Origin: Siphonodentalium dalli
Taxonomy: Eukaryota; Mollusca; Scaphopoda; Gadilida; Siphonodentaliidae
NCBI GenBank assembly: GCA_032622095.1
Contig: CP136067.1
Coordinates: forward strand, 179,586,556-179,650,555
Direction: 5' to 3'
DNA length: 64,000 bases
Shown: in pieces, positions 34,252 to 46,560 of the stretch
How positions within the stretch are numbered: position 1 is the stretch's first letter
Layout: the number at the start of each line of letters is the position of its first letter
The notes under the pieces: model-generated
What the model was told of the DNA's origin: nothing
The model's input: only the letters and a program-made list of their open reading frames with translations
Databases searched by the model: none
Position numbers and translations under genes: made by a program

Positions 34252-37083
34252 GTCCTGGTTTTCTGCAATGGGTCATGAGAGCCGATCTAACGTTTCCTTT
34301 CTCCGATACCTCGGACCTCCTATATGTAGCGTTGCGCGGTGTGGTGTAATTTATATAGCATATCCTTGCTCACGCAGGCGATATTGGAATCGAATTGCTA
34401 TAACGTCTCTCACCATTCTACCAGACCGGTCAATGCATGTCTTCTGTGCAGCTGAATAACTACTGATACCGATTTAACCAATTGACGATTCTGTAATATC
34501 ATCCAAGCGATTCGCACACTGTTATCTCACAGTCTATATGCGTTTCTCGCGTGACATCGTCCTACGTTTGTGTTTTCCTGGCCGTGGATCGTTCTCTGTG
34601 GCTTCTATATACGGATATAAAGTTGTGACATAAACGTTCGCATTGATATTACGACAATGTTTGATTCAGGTGTTGTGTTTATCACTTGAAGGAATGTGAA
34701 CGCGGAAAGAGTGTTATAGTATAATGTAACAATGGTCTTCCTGAAATTAGTTTTCGAAAACACATAGGAAATATGTTTGGAGATCTGGGGGATGCCTCCA
34801 AAAGAAAAGCAGTTCCATCGGGGTCAGTATTTTAATTGGTTAACTTTATTTTCAGTGAGTCAAAGTCCATATTTTAAATCAGAACGAGATAACTTATTCC
34901 CTATTTACAGTAGAAGCGATTACAGCCTTCATAAACTGAAATTACTATTGAGCACATCCCGACCGTCCACTATGAGGAAAACCTGTAAGTTTATCAAAAT
35001 TATAACGTCAACCGTCTGTTCTCCTGGGCAGTAAACGAAGATACACATTAACGTCGTGTATCTTCATCGTTTACGCCCAAAAAAACCCAATTCGTTCTGA
35101 TATTAAGTATAATATTTATGTTTTCAACATCCACCATACTTGTGTTTTTAAAAATATTTGTCAAACTATATACCGTGTGCCGATGCTGTTAAGTTAAGTT
35201 AGCTATATAAAGAATAAGTGCATTGCAAAAACACGAATACTCAGTTGCTTAACAGCCTTCGCTCACGGTATAATGGTCGGAATTTGTTTTATGTATACAT
35301 GTATTCATTACATCTTCTCTTTATACCACCTGATTTGGTGGCTAAACGAATGAATAAACTATATATGAAACACTAGTTTGGGGTGTTAACTGGATCATGC
35401 CATGAATCTCTTTCCCCGCTACGTTCGTAGAGATCATACTCCGCCATCAGTTCAAAACTTGTAAACTTTTTGATGTTGTGACTGGGAAGTTTATAATATT
35501 GAAACAACAGTGCAGGTAATATATGTTTTTGGTAATACCTGTTCCGTAATAATGTATTTCATTGCAGGTAAAGGTCCCAACTCGATATTTCATGATTAAG
35601 TGACTTTGTGGGTGATTTTGCTTTGCGTCGATTACAATCATTTAACTTTCCCAGGCCAATGGATGCAATGTTTATTGGGGTATGGGCTAACCAAAGTAAC
35701 AAAAATGCATGCATCTCGAGTTGGCACCATCCATACTATGAAGTAGATTACAGAGGAACAAGTATTAATAAAGAAATATATTCCCTGCCTTGTTTGTTCA
35801 ATGTTATAAAGTTCCCTGTTAAAAGTGGTCTGAACATGAAATTCTTCCCACTCGTTTGATAAATTTGATTCACAACTCGTCTACGAATCGTTGTGAATCA
35901 AATTTATTAACAAAATCGTTTCATAAAATCTTATATCCCAACATAGCTCGTTGGAGATCCTCTATATCCATATGTGTATAATATAAACAAAAGGGTTGGA
36001 CCTCGGGTGCTGGCATACCCACACGGTGCCAAATTGAAACATGGGCAGAACGGATTTAAAATAAACAGAGGAGAATAGCCCAGAAAATGCAACAACGTCA
36101 TTTTGGAACTCATTTGAAAGCATTCTCAATGGCGAGCCGGCATACCAAATTTAATTGAGCTCCTATCAGCTATCGTTAATATGTCTGTTGGGATGAACAA
36201 AACAACCAAGATTTTCAGATAAACAAAGAAGGATAACTCTAGAGTGGAAAACGAGATAGATGCTATTTGCACCTATTTTGAGAGTATTCATGACGATGAA
36301 CCTCCATACCGAATTCATTCAGATCAGATAACCCATAGCTGAGATATATTCCCTGACGGACGGAGAATATTTCAAACGGACAATGTATATGTGACCCGCC
36401 ATATCAAAATCCAGTCGTAAGTCGGGATTTTTTTTACCCTGTGCCAATGCATTCTCTTATATATGCGAGTCGACCATAGGTCGCCTCGCATATATAAGAG
36501 AATGCATTGGCCTAACAATTTTTTATCATTTTTTTAAAATAAATGTTTCTTACAATTTTTAGGACATAAAATAAAAAAACATCCATTACCCTGCAGGGAG
36601 CCCCACACATATATAGAAGCATATAGAAGAGTGTCGTCTGCTCATGTTTGTCTGGGGCTCTGTATGGGTGAAATTATAAAATTGTTAAAGAATACAAGAA
36701 AAAATTATTAAAATTGTAAAAATTGTTAGGCCAATGCATTCTCTTATATATGCGAGGCGACCTATGGTCGACTCGCATATATAAGAGAATGCATTGGCAC
36801 AGGGTAATAAAATCCCGACTTGCGACTGGATTTGATATGGCGGGTCACATATCCTGCAGTATACGGGTATAATTATCCTATATCATATTGGTTATGGTGC
36901 GTTATGCATTTGCGTGCGTACACTCGAACCTTCCGGGGAAACGTGGCATGTATATCTCACATATCCCTTTGAAGAATATTAAATGAAGCCAATCGGCCAT
37001 AAAGTTGGTGTATTCCTTCTAGAACTCTCTTTCACGAATCACGATATTCCTTGAATATTCTATTTGAGTACATTATATATGCT
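34252..37083 (+). repeat. segmental tandem repeat, copy 3 (~2.8 kb including a MITE)
   Basis: Collinear with copy 1, plus the ATAT-flanked MITE at 36391-36848. It leaves collinearity where a different part of the TTAACCCTTCCATGAC-type element begins (37084). Confidence 0.9.
36391..36848. mobile_element. ATAT-flanked MITE carrying the same double palindrome
   Basis: Ends GTGACCCGCCATATCAAAAT and its complement (about 40 bp, through 'ccagtcg-aagtcgggatt'). ATAT is duplicated at 36387-36390 and 36849-36852. Copies 1 and 2 of the segment show the empty site 'ggtATATcctgcag' (near 30652 and 33898). Inside are palindrome A (36444-36510) and palindrome B (36731-36797), identical in plan to the TTAA family, with a longer spacer containing a GGAGCCCC...GGGGCTC stem. 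Confidence 0.9.
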
Positions 37084-37246
37084 TTAACACTTAAGGCGCC
37101 TCGCATATATATGGAAATGCATTGGCCTTAAAATATTTACTTTGACCTTGTCAGCCGGAGCAATCTCTTATACATGGGAGACTCGCATATATAAGAGAAT
37201 TAATTGGTACAGGTCTTTAATGCTGCACCCGTCATGAAAGGGTTGA
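37084..37246. mobile_element. decayed palindrome MITE of the third (TTAACCCTT) family
   Basis: Starts TTAACACTT; contains CGCCTCGCATATATATGG, 'aatgcattggcc' and 'gactcgcatatataagagaat'. Ends 'tctttaatgctgcacccGTCATGAAAGGGTTGAA', the inverted partner of TTAACCCTTCCATGAC seen at 30900, 34143 and 54082. Confidence 0.65.
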
Positions 37247-38719
37247 ACCCTTGTCATCCTTTTCACATGCGTGTTATTTCTAAAGTGACATGGTATTGTA
37301 GCCTCATACTAAATTCCCCAGCGTTTTAAAGCTCGCTCCTGTTACATCTCGGCACGTTTCTGATGATCAAATTAGGTCGACATATACACTACTGACATAC
37401 TTAGTCAAGTACAAATAGAGAATGTTTATCTCAATTATGAGACCAAAATTCAAACAGCTGGACAATTGCTATGACTTTGACAAGTTTGCAGAGTACATAA
37501 AGCCCGTTGGTCCAGGGGGGGGGGGGGGGGGGTGTCGGATTTTTTTTTCAGGCACGTATGCTGATTTTTAACTTTCGACCCTTGTTGGGACCCACTCACC
37601 CCCGCGTCCAAATTTTTTTCCGTTTTCGGCAGTTTTTTCCGACCATTTTTGGACACCCACCCCCCTTTTAACACTAAAACAGAGATTTGCGGGGAGAAAT
37701 TCACTGTAAATAGCTGTATTTTAATTTATGTGCATACTATTTGTCATGGAAGTTAACGTTGACATGTAAATAGGAACGAGTCATTTTGGGGTAATTCGGC
37801 CAAAAAAAAAAACATGGCTGCCAGCGGCCATCTTGGATTTTAAAATTTGCAACAAAATACAAGACGATAACTGCCTGCAGTCAGTTTAGCAGTTAGAATT
37901 ACATTATTTATCTTATTCTAAGGTATTTTAAGCCAAAGTCATTGCAAAAACAGTCAAAAGACTTGCAGGAAAAAACATTTTGAGTTGCGGAAAAAATTGT
38001 TTTTTGGCCCCATGGACCACCCAGGCGGAATTTTTTTTTGCTCCCCCCCTGGTTGGTCGGTATTTCATGTAGTCGTTGATCTAGCGCGATGATCCCTGGT
38101 TCTATATTAAGAAGACATTTTTGGCAGTTAAAGTAAGCCATGTTCGTTTAAAATGACATACGGCACTCGCGGTTGATAATTGTGAAACATCAAAAATGGT
38201 TGTAAAACCATCACCAGTAAGGAGAACACTGAGAAATAGATAGACTTTGTACTTATTTTTGTTATCACTGATAAATCTTTATAGTGTCGAAATTTTACAT
38301 GTTGAAACCATTTATGTAAACATTACTGATACAGTGAAAGTCATTTTATAAACAAACATCGCCAAATGCATGCAATTACAAATCAAATGTATTAGTTGAA
38401 AATCTGCGATTTCCAGAGTATTTTTCATTGATGTAACATTTTGTAATGTAGACTTTCATGATTTGATCAGAATTAGCTAAACTGTGTGTTGATAAAATGT
38501 CTCGAGCTGTAATAGCAATGTTTACATAATAAAGGGTTTAACCAGGTTTAACCTGCTATATCTCGTCATTGAATACATATCAATAGGAAGAATATGAAAA
38601 AGTTATCTCCATTTTCCCATGTTCTTCTCAGTGACAATGTTGTCCAAACGTTTATGATCTTTTACGTTGTTTACCCACTGTGAATGAATTATGTTCCTTT
38701 AAGCCATGGAATGCTTTCA
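37247..38719. other. non-coding with poly-G tract
   Basis: No gene. G run 37515-37532. One 'catggctgccagcggccatcttggatttt' match to the 26-kb tandem family at ~37814. Confidence 0.5.
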
Positions 38720-39464
38720 GTTAAAGACATATTATGGAATTGTTCGGGTCTGTGAAATGTATGTTAGTACTCAGGCGCTATGCCAACCTATAGAATGTAG
38801 CATTCTACTAACATCGCCGAAAATTTCAAAGAAATCCACCATATACCACTCCATATAATAACATGGTCTGAACTACGTCCAATTGTAAATATTTACATAT
38901 CGATTCGGGACGCAACTATCGGCGATAATCTAATACAAAATGATTTCGCCATCGAGAGTCATTGCATTTTATTAAAGTGATGTGAAACACTCCGGTAGGG
39001 TGATCCAATAGAAATGGAGAATAATCTTGCTCAAAGTTGTTCTTTTTACGAATATTAATCCAAATTGCCCACACACACTGTAATTCTGATATAATAATTA
39101 AATGTACTGACTCTGGATGGCGAAATCATTTGTGTTTATATGTCGCCAATTGTTGCGTCCCGAATCCAGATGTAAATATTTACAACTGAGCGTAGTTTTG
39201 ACGATGTTTTCTATTGAGTGGTATGGCCGATTCCTTTGAAATTTTCGACGATGTTAGTATAGAATCCTACATCCTCCAGGTTGGCATAATGCCTGAATAC
39301 TAACTAATCAGTTTCACGAACTCGAAGTCATTAATATGTCTTTAGTATATATAAATGACCGTGTGTATGATCAATTTGGAATAATATTCGTAACATATAA
39401 CTACTTTCAGCAAGATTATGCTTAGTTTCTATTTGATCACCCTACCGGAGTTTTTCACATCACT
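38720..39464. mobile_element. interleaved inverted repeats (B-A-B'-A')
   Basis: Segment A (38974-39075, starting TTAAAGTGATGTGAAACACT) is inverted at ~39370-39468. Segment B (~38720-38966, including 'ttgtaaatatttaca', 'gattcgggacgcaac', 'gatttcgccatc') is inverted at ~39112-39360. The order suggests an element A-B...B'-A' that inserted in, or recombined with, another copy. Confidence 0.75.
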
Positions 39465-39859
39465 TTAACCCTTTACCCAACAGAACGGCCCTGTGCCAAT
39501 GCATTCTCTTATATATGCGAGTCGACCATAGGTCGCCTCGCATATATAAGAGAATGCATTGGCTTAACACATATTAAAAATGATAAAATTGTCAAAGAAT
39601 GTAGAAAAATATTATAAAAATTGTTATTTTATGTTTTTAGGCCAATGCATTCTCTTATATATGCGAGGCGACCTATGGTCGACTCGCATATATAAGAGAA
39701 TGCATTGGCACAGGGCATAACTGTAACCATCACAATGTGGTCAATGAGCCGGTACCAATGATATCCATATTTGTATGGTTTTATTGAGACAGACCCAAGA
39801 TCATTTAGGCTGTTGCAGCTTTATTTGGCCGTTTTGGGGTTTGTTGGGTAAAGGGTTAA
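39465..39859 (+). mobile_element. piggyBac-like MITE with double palindrome, copy 4
   Basis: TTAA at 39465-39468 and 39856-39859. It sits exactly in the TTAA that ends the preceding inverted repeat (CACATCACTTTAA). Both palindromes intact. Confidence 0.9.
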
Positions 39860-40974
39860 TATTGAACAATAATATGCATTCCTTGTTATTCTACTCCGTA
39901 TAGTACATTACCTAGATAAGTCTTTCCTGGCATATACATGTAAGTGTAATTTATGTAACGTACGGCTATTTTATCGGCCAATGTTGATCCCCATAACCGA
40001 CTTGTAGTGTAACTCAAGCGAGCATTATACCAGGTGTAATTTGAGGCTTCAAATCACCACGGACCTTAGAAGTGAATAAAGCTCTTTATTATACACCCAA
40101 CAGTGAATTATAGAAAAAAACGCGTTTAGATAAATATCGATATCACCCAGAAGAGAATATAGAAGAATATACTTTCACACTAGCTTGCGCGTGCGACCGA
40201 TTCACTTGCGATTACGAATACTGTTTCCGGTTTGTACTATTGAAGAAGGTCAAAGTGAAAGAACCCATTGTAATATTCTAAATTATATTATATTCACTGA
40301 TAGTTATAATTAAAATTTATTTTATGTTGAAATTCGACATTTATGGCGGAAATAAAGGGAAGAATACGGGAACTATCTTTTTATATTCTGCGGATGGTGA
40401 AATAGCATTGCGATCGATCAGCTGATGGCTTCAAAAATTATGCATCGATTGAAGACGATTGTGATATCATTAAACGTCGTAAGTGGTGAATTTCTTTGGA
40501 AATGCGTATAATAAAAAGAATATCTAGAGTTTTTTTTTAGTGGATACCGAAAAATACGTGAAAATAAACATTTGTCTCGCTCACTCATGACATATTTTTC
40601 GGTATCCACTCAAAAACACTAGATATCCTCTATTTATTTTAATTCTTTAATTTTACAATCACATTAACAAAAAAACGTGACCAATTTTTGTTTCACGTCA
40701 ACTAAGTCTTTCTGTGGAATTGTTCATAATAATTTGCGTAAGTGTAAAGCGTTTTTGTGCGGAAACGAATGCTTTAGTCAAAGACTGCACTCTTAACAAC
40801 TTGCCGTGAAGACTGAAAGCCCTATGCGGCTATAACATGTAGGCCTACATCATGTGATTTAGTTTGCAGATCTTTGACAGTTTAGACCACACGAAACCAG
40901 TACGAACATGGCTTCACTGTGGATGCACGGATGTAATTATTTCTACTCGTTTCCGCAGTACTGTCATTCGATGT
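39860..40974. other. non-coding, contains a hairpin
   Basis: No gene supported; hairpin at 40520-40626 listed separately. Confidence 0.45.
40520..40626. repeat. foldback of the 'GCGYATAATAAAAAGAA' family, copy 1
   Basis: Preceded by GCGTATAATAAAAAGAA. ATATCTAGAG...AGTGGATACCGAAAAATA pairs with TATTTTTCGGTATCCACT...CTAGATAT. See 50164 and 51181 for relatives with different stems. Confidence 0.8.
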
Positions 40975-43900
40975 GGTGTTATTATAATATCGGTACAGTG
41001 GGTGACAAAACAAACAGCCGGTCGTGTTATTATAATATCGGCACAGTGGGTGACAAACAGCCGGTCGTGTTATTATAATATCGGTACAGTGGGTGACAAA
41101 ACAAACAGCCGGTCGTGTTATTATAATATCGGTACAGTGGGTGACAAACAGCCGGTCGTGTTATTATAATATCGGTACAGTGGGTGACAAACAGCCGGTC
41201 GTGTTATTATAATATCGGTACAGTGGGTGACAAACAGCCGGTCGTGTTATTATAATATCGGTATAGTGGGTGACAAACAGCCGGTCGTGTTATTATAATA
41301 TCGGTACAGTGGGTGACAAACACCCGGTCGTGTTATTATAATATCGGTACAGTGGGTGACAAACAGCCGGTCGTGTTATTATAATATCGGTACAGTGGGT
41401 GACAAAACAAACAGCCGGTCGTGTTATTATAATATCGGTACAGTGGGTGACAAACAGCCGGTCGTGTTATTATAATATCGGTACAGTGGGTGACAAACAG
41501 CCGGTCGTGTTATTATAATATCGGTACAGTGGGTGACAAAACAAACAGCCGGTCGTGTTATTATAATATCGGTACAGTGGGTGACAAACAGCCGGTCGTG
41601 TTATTATAATATCGGTACAGTGGGTGACAAACAGCCGTCGTGTTATTATAATATCGGTACAGTGGGTGACAAACAGCCGGTCGTGTTATTATAATATCGG
41701 TACAGTGGGTGACAAACAGCCGGTCGTGTTATTATAATATCGGTACAGTGTGTGACAAACAGCCGGTCGTGTTATTATAATATCGGCACAGTGGGTGACA
41801 AACAGCCGGTCGTGTTATTATAATATCGGTACAGTGGGTGACAAAACAAACAGCCGGTCGTGTTATTATAATATCGGTACCGTGGGTGACAAACAGCCGG
41901 TCGTGTTATTATAATATCGGTACAGTGGGTGACAAACAGCCGGTCGTGTTATTATAATATCGGCACAGTGGGTGACAAACAGCCGGTCGTGTTATTATAA
42001 TATCGGTACAGTGGGTGACAAACAGCCGGTCGTGTTATTATAATATCGGTACAGTGGGTGACAAGCAGCCGGTCGTGTTATTATAATATCGGTACAGTGG
42101 GTGACAAACAGCCGGTCGTGTTATTATAATATCGGTACAGTGGGTGACAAACAGCCGGTCGTGTTATTATAATATCGGTACAGTGGGTGACAAACAGCCG
42201 GTCGTGTTATTATAATATCGGTACAGTGGGTGACAAACAGCCGGTCGTGTTATTATAATATCGGTACAGTGGGTGACAAACAGCCGGTCGTGTTATTATA
42301 ATATCGGTACAGTGGGTGACAAACAGCCGGTCGTGTTATTATAATATCGGTACAGTGGGTGACAAACAGCCGGTCGTGTTATTATAATATCGGTACAGTG
42401 GGTGACAAACAGCCGGTCGTGTTATTATAATATCGGTACAGTGGGTGACAAACAGCCGGTCGTGTAATTATAATATCGGTACAGTGGGTGACAAACAGCC
42501 GGTCGTGTTATTATAATATCGGTACAGTGGGTGACAAACAGTCGGTCGTGTTATTATAATATCGGTACAGTGGGTGACAAACAGCCGGTCGTGTTATTAT
42601 AATATCGGTACAGTGGGTGACAAACAGCCGGTCGTGTTATTATAATATCGGTACAGTGGGTGACAAACAGCCGGTCGTGTTATTATAATATCGGTACAGT
42701 GGGTGACAAACAGCCGGTCGTGTTATTATAATATCGGTACAGTGGGTGACAAATAGCCGGTCGTATTATTATAATATCGGTACAGTGGGTGACAAACAGC
42801 CGGTCGTGTTATTATAATATCGGTACAGTGGGTGACAAACAGCCGGTCGTGTTATTATAATATCGGTACAGTGAGTGACAAACAGCCGGTCGTGTTATTA
42901 TAATATCGGTACAGTGGGTGACAAACAGCCGGTCGTGTTATTATAATATCGGTACAGTGGGTGACAAACAGCCGGTCGTGTTATTATAATATCGGTACAG
43001 TGGGTGACAAACAGCCGGTCGTGTTATTATAATATCGGTACAGTGGGTGACAAAACAAACAGCCGGTCGTGTTATTATAATATCGGTACAGTGGGTGACA
43101 AACAGCCGGTCGTGTTATTATAATATCGGTACAGTGGGTGACAAACAGCCGGTCGTGTTATTATAATATCGGTACAGTGGGTGACAAACAGCCGGTCGTG
43201 TTATTATAATATCGGTACAGTGGGTGACAAACAGCCGGTCGTGTTATTATAATATCGGTACAGTGGGTGACAAACAGCCGGTCGTGTTATTATAATATCG
43301 GTACAGTGGGTGACAAACAGCCGGTCGTGTTATTATAATATCGGTACAGTGGGTGACAAACAGCCGGTCGTGTTATTATAATATCGGTACAGTGGGTGAC
43401 AAACAGCCGGTCGTGTTATTATAATATCGGTACAGTGGGTGACAAACAGCCGGTCGTGTAATTATAATATCGGTACAGTGGGTGACAAACAGCCGGTCGT
43501 GTTATTATAATATCGGTACAGTGGGTGACAAACAGTCGGTCGTGTTATTATAATATCGGTACAGTGGGTGACAAACAGCCGGTCGTGTTATTATAATATC
43601 GGTACAGTGGGTGACAAACAGCCGGTCGTGTTATTATAATATCGGTACAGTGGGTGACAAACAGCCGGTCGTGTTATTATAATATCGGTACAGTGGGTGA
43701 CAAACAGCCGGTCGTGTTATTATAATATCGGTACAGTGGGTGACAAATAGCCGGTCGTGTTATTATAATATCGGTACAGTGGGTGACAAACAGCCGGTCG
43801 TGTTATTATAATATCGGTACAGTGGGTGACAAACAGCCGGTCGTGTTATTATAATATCGGTACAGTGAGTGACAAACAGCCGGTCGTGTTATTATAATAT

Positions 43901-46135
43901 CGGTACAGTGGGTGACAAACAGCCGGTCGTGTTATTATAATATCGGTACAGTGGGTGACAAACAGCCGGTCGTGTTATTATAATATCGGTACAGTGGGTG
44001 ACAAACAGCCGGTCGTGTTATTATAATATCGGTACAGTGGGTGACAAAACAAACAGCCGGTCGTGTTATTATAATATCGGTACAGTGGGTGACAAACAGC
44101 CGGTCGTGTTATTATAATATCGGTACAGTGGGTGACAAACAGCCGGTCGTGTTATTATAATATCGGTACAGTGGGTGACAAACAGCCGTCGTGTTATTAT
44201 AATATCGGTACAGTGGGTGACAAACAGCCGGTCGTGTTATTATAATATCGGTACAGTGGGTGACAAACAGCCGGTCGTGTTATTATAATATCGGTACAGT
44301 GTGTGACAAACAGCCGGTCGTGTTATTATAATATCGGCACAGTGGGTGACAAACAGCCGGTCGTGTTATTATAATATCGGTACAGTGGGTGACAAAACAA
44401 ACAGCCGGTCGTGTTATTATAATATCGGTACCGTGGGTGACAAACAGCCGGTCGTGTTATTATAATATCGGTACAGTGGGTGACAAACAGCCGGTCGTGT
44501 TATTATAATATCGGCACAGTGGGTGACAAACAGCCGGTCGTGTTATTATAATATCGGTACAGTGGGTGACAAACAGCCGGTCGTGTTATTATAATATCGG
44601 TACAGTGGGTGACAAACAGCCGGTCGTGTTATTATAATATCGGTACAGTGGGTGACAAACCGCCGGTCGTGTTATTATAATATCGGTACAGTGGGTGACA
44701 AACAGCCGGTCGTGTTATTATAATATCGGTACAGTGGGTGACAAACAGCCGGTCGTGTTATTATAATATCGGTACAGTGGGTGACAAACAGCCGGTCGTG
44801 TTATTATAATATCGGTACAGTGGGTGACAAACAGCCGGTCGTGTTATTATAATATCGGTACAGTGGGTGACAAACAGCCGGTCGTGTTATTATAATATCG
44901 GTACAGTGGGTGACAAACAGCCGGTCGTGTTATTATAATATCGGTACAGTGGGTGACAAACAGCCGGTCGTGTTATTATAATATCGGTACAGTGGGTGAC
45001 AAACAGCCGGTCGTGTAATTATAATATCGGTACAGTGGGTGACAAACAGCCGGTCGTGTTATTATAATATCGGTACAGTGGGTGACAAACAGTCGGTCGT
45101 GTTATTATAATATCGGTACAGTGGGTGACAAAGAGCCGGTCGTGTTATTATAATATCGGTACAGTGGGTGACAAACAGCCGGTCGTGTTATTATAATATC
45201 GGTACAGTGGGTGACAAATAGCCGGTCGTGTTATTATAATATCGGTACAGTGGGTGACAAACAGCCGGTCGTGTTATTATAATATCGGTACAGTGGGTGA
45301 CAAACAGCCGGTCGTGTTATTATAATATCGGTACAGTGGGTGACAAACAGCCGGTCGTGTTATTATAATATCGGTACAGTGGGTGACAAACAGCCGGTCG
45401 TGTTATTATAATATCGGTACAGTGGGTGACAAAACAAACAGCCGGTCGTGTTATTATAATATCGGTACAGTGGGTGACAAACAGCCGGTCGTGTTATTAT
45501 AATATCGGTACAGTGGGTGACAAACAGCCGGTCGTGTTATTATAATATCGGTACAGTGGGTGACAAATAGCCGGTCGTGTTATTATAATATCGGTACAGT
45601 GGGTGACAAACAGCCGGTCGTGTTATTATAATATCGGTACAGTGGGTGACAAACAGCCGGTCGTGTTATTATAATATCGGTACAGTGAGTGACAAACAGC
45701 CGGTCGTGTTATTATAATATCGGTACAGTGGGTGACAAACAGCCGGTCGTGTTATTATAATATCGGTACAGTGGGTGACAAACAGCCGGTCGTGTTATTA
45801 TAATATCGGTACAGTGGGTGACAAACAGCCGGTCGTGTTATTATAATATCGGTACAGTGGGTGACAAATAGCCGGTCGTGTTATTATAATATCGGTACAG
45901 TGGGTGACAAACAGCCGGTCGTGTTATTATAATATCGGTACAGTGGGTGACAAACAGCCGGTCGTGTTATTATAATATCGGTACAGTGGGTGACAAACAG
46001 CCGTCGTGTTATTATAATATCGGTACAGTGGGTGACAAACAGCCGGTCGTGTTATTATAATATCGGTACTGTGGGTGACAAACAGCCGGTCGTGTTATTA
46101 TAATATCGGTACAGTGGGTGACAAACAGCCGGTCG
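40975..46135 (+). repeat. 43-bp satellite array, about 119 monomers, with higher-order repeat
   Basis: Monomer: GTGTTATTATAATATCGGTA followed by CAGTGGGTGACAAACAGCCG and GTC (43 bp). A 48-bp variant has an extra ACAAA (GACAAAACAAACAGCC). Variant monomers recur at fixed distance: CAGCCGTCG at 41631 and 44182, CAGTGTGTG at 41746 and 44297, GTGTAATTA at 42461 and 45012, CAGTCGG at 42540 and 45091, all 2,551 bp apart. This equals 59x43 plus three 5-base insertions minus one base. A 994-bp period is nested inside. The repeating open frame at the left edge is incidental. Confidence 0.97.
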
Positions 46136-46136
46136 C

Positions 46137-46560
46137 CAGAAAACGTAGATCATGCCATGAATCTCTACTCTGGCTAACGCCCGTAGAAATCATATTCCAC
46201 CAGTACAAAATCTGGGAACTTTTTGAAGTTTTGACAGGGAACCTTATGAAGTTGAAAAAATATATTTCTTAGTTATTATCTGTTCGTTGATAATGTACTT
46301 CACATTGGGTGAAGGATCTAACTCGAAATTGCACGGTTAAAGTGACTTTGTGATCGATTTTGCTTTGCTTTTCGTCGCTTACAATTATGGAATTCCTCCT
46401 TGGTAATATATTTAATGTTTATTGCGATATCGGCTCAGAAAAGTCACAGAAAAACATGCAATTTCGAGTTCGGACCTTGACCTTCAGTGGAGTACATTAT
46501 TAAGGAACAGATAATAACTAAGAAATATATTCTTTATTATTTCTTTTTGGAAGCTTATTC
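46137..46560. mobile_element. 'CATGCCATGAATCTCT' inverted-repeat family, copy at satellite edge
   Basis: Starts two bases after the satellite with GATCATGCCATGAATCTCTA. GAAATATATTTCTTAGTTAT and 'tctgttc', 'taatgtact-ca', 'aactcgaaattgca' are followed by their inverted partners ending at ~46545. Related copies: ~29670-30070, ~32050-32450, ~35395-35800, 55528-55860; small hairpin derivatives at 49060 and 56780. Confidence 0.75.

Noticed and set aside
40864-41169. Open frame at the left edge of the satellite giving a repeated peptide
   Set aside because: It is the 43/48-bp satellite read through; frame is kept only while 48-bp variants happen to compensate, and it stops within the array.
40975-46135. 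CRISPR-like look of the array
   Set aside because: There are no unique spacers; every monomer is the same 43-bp unit, and the context is eukaryotic.
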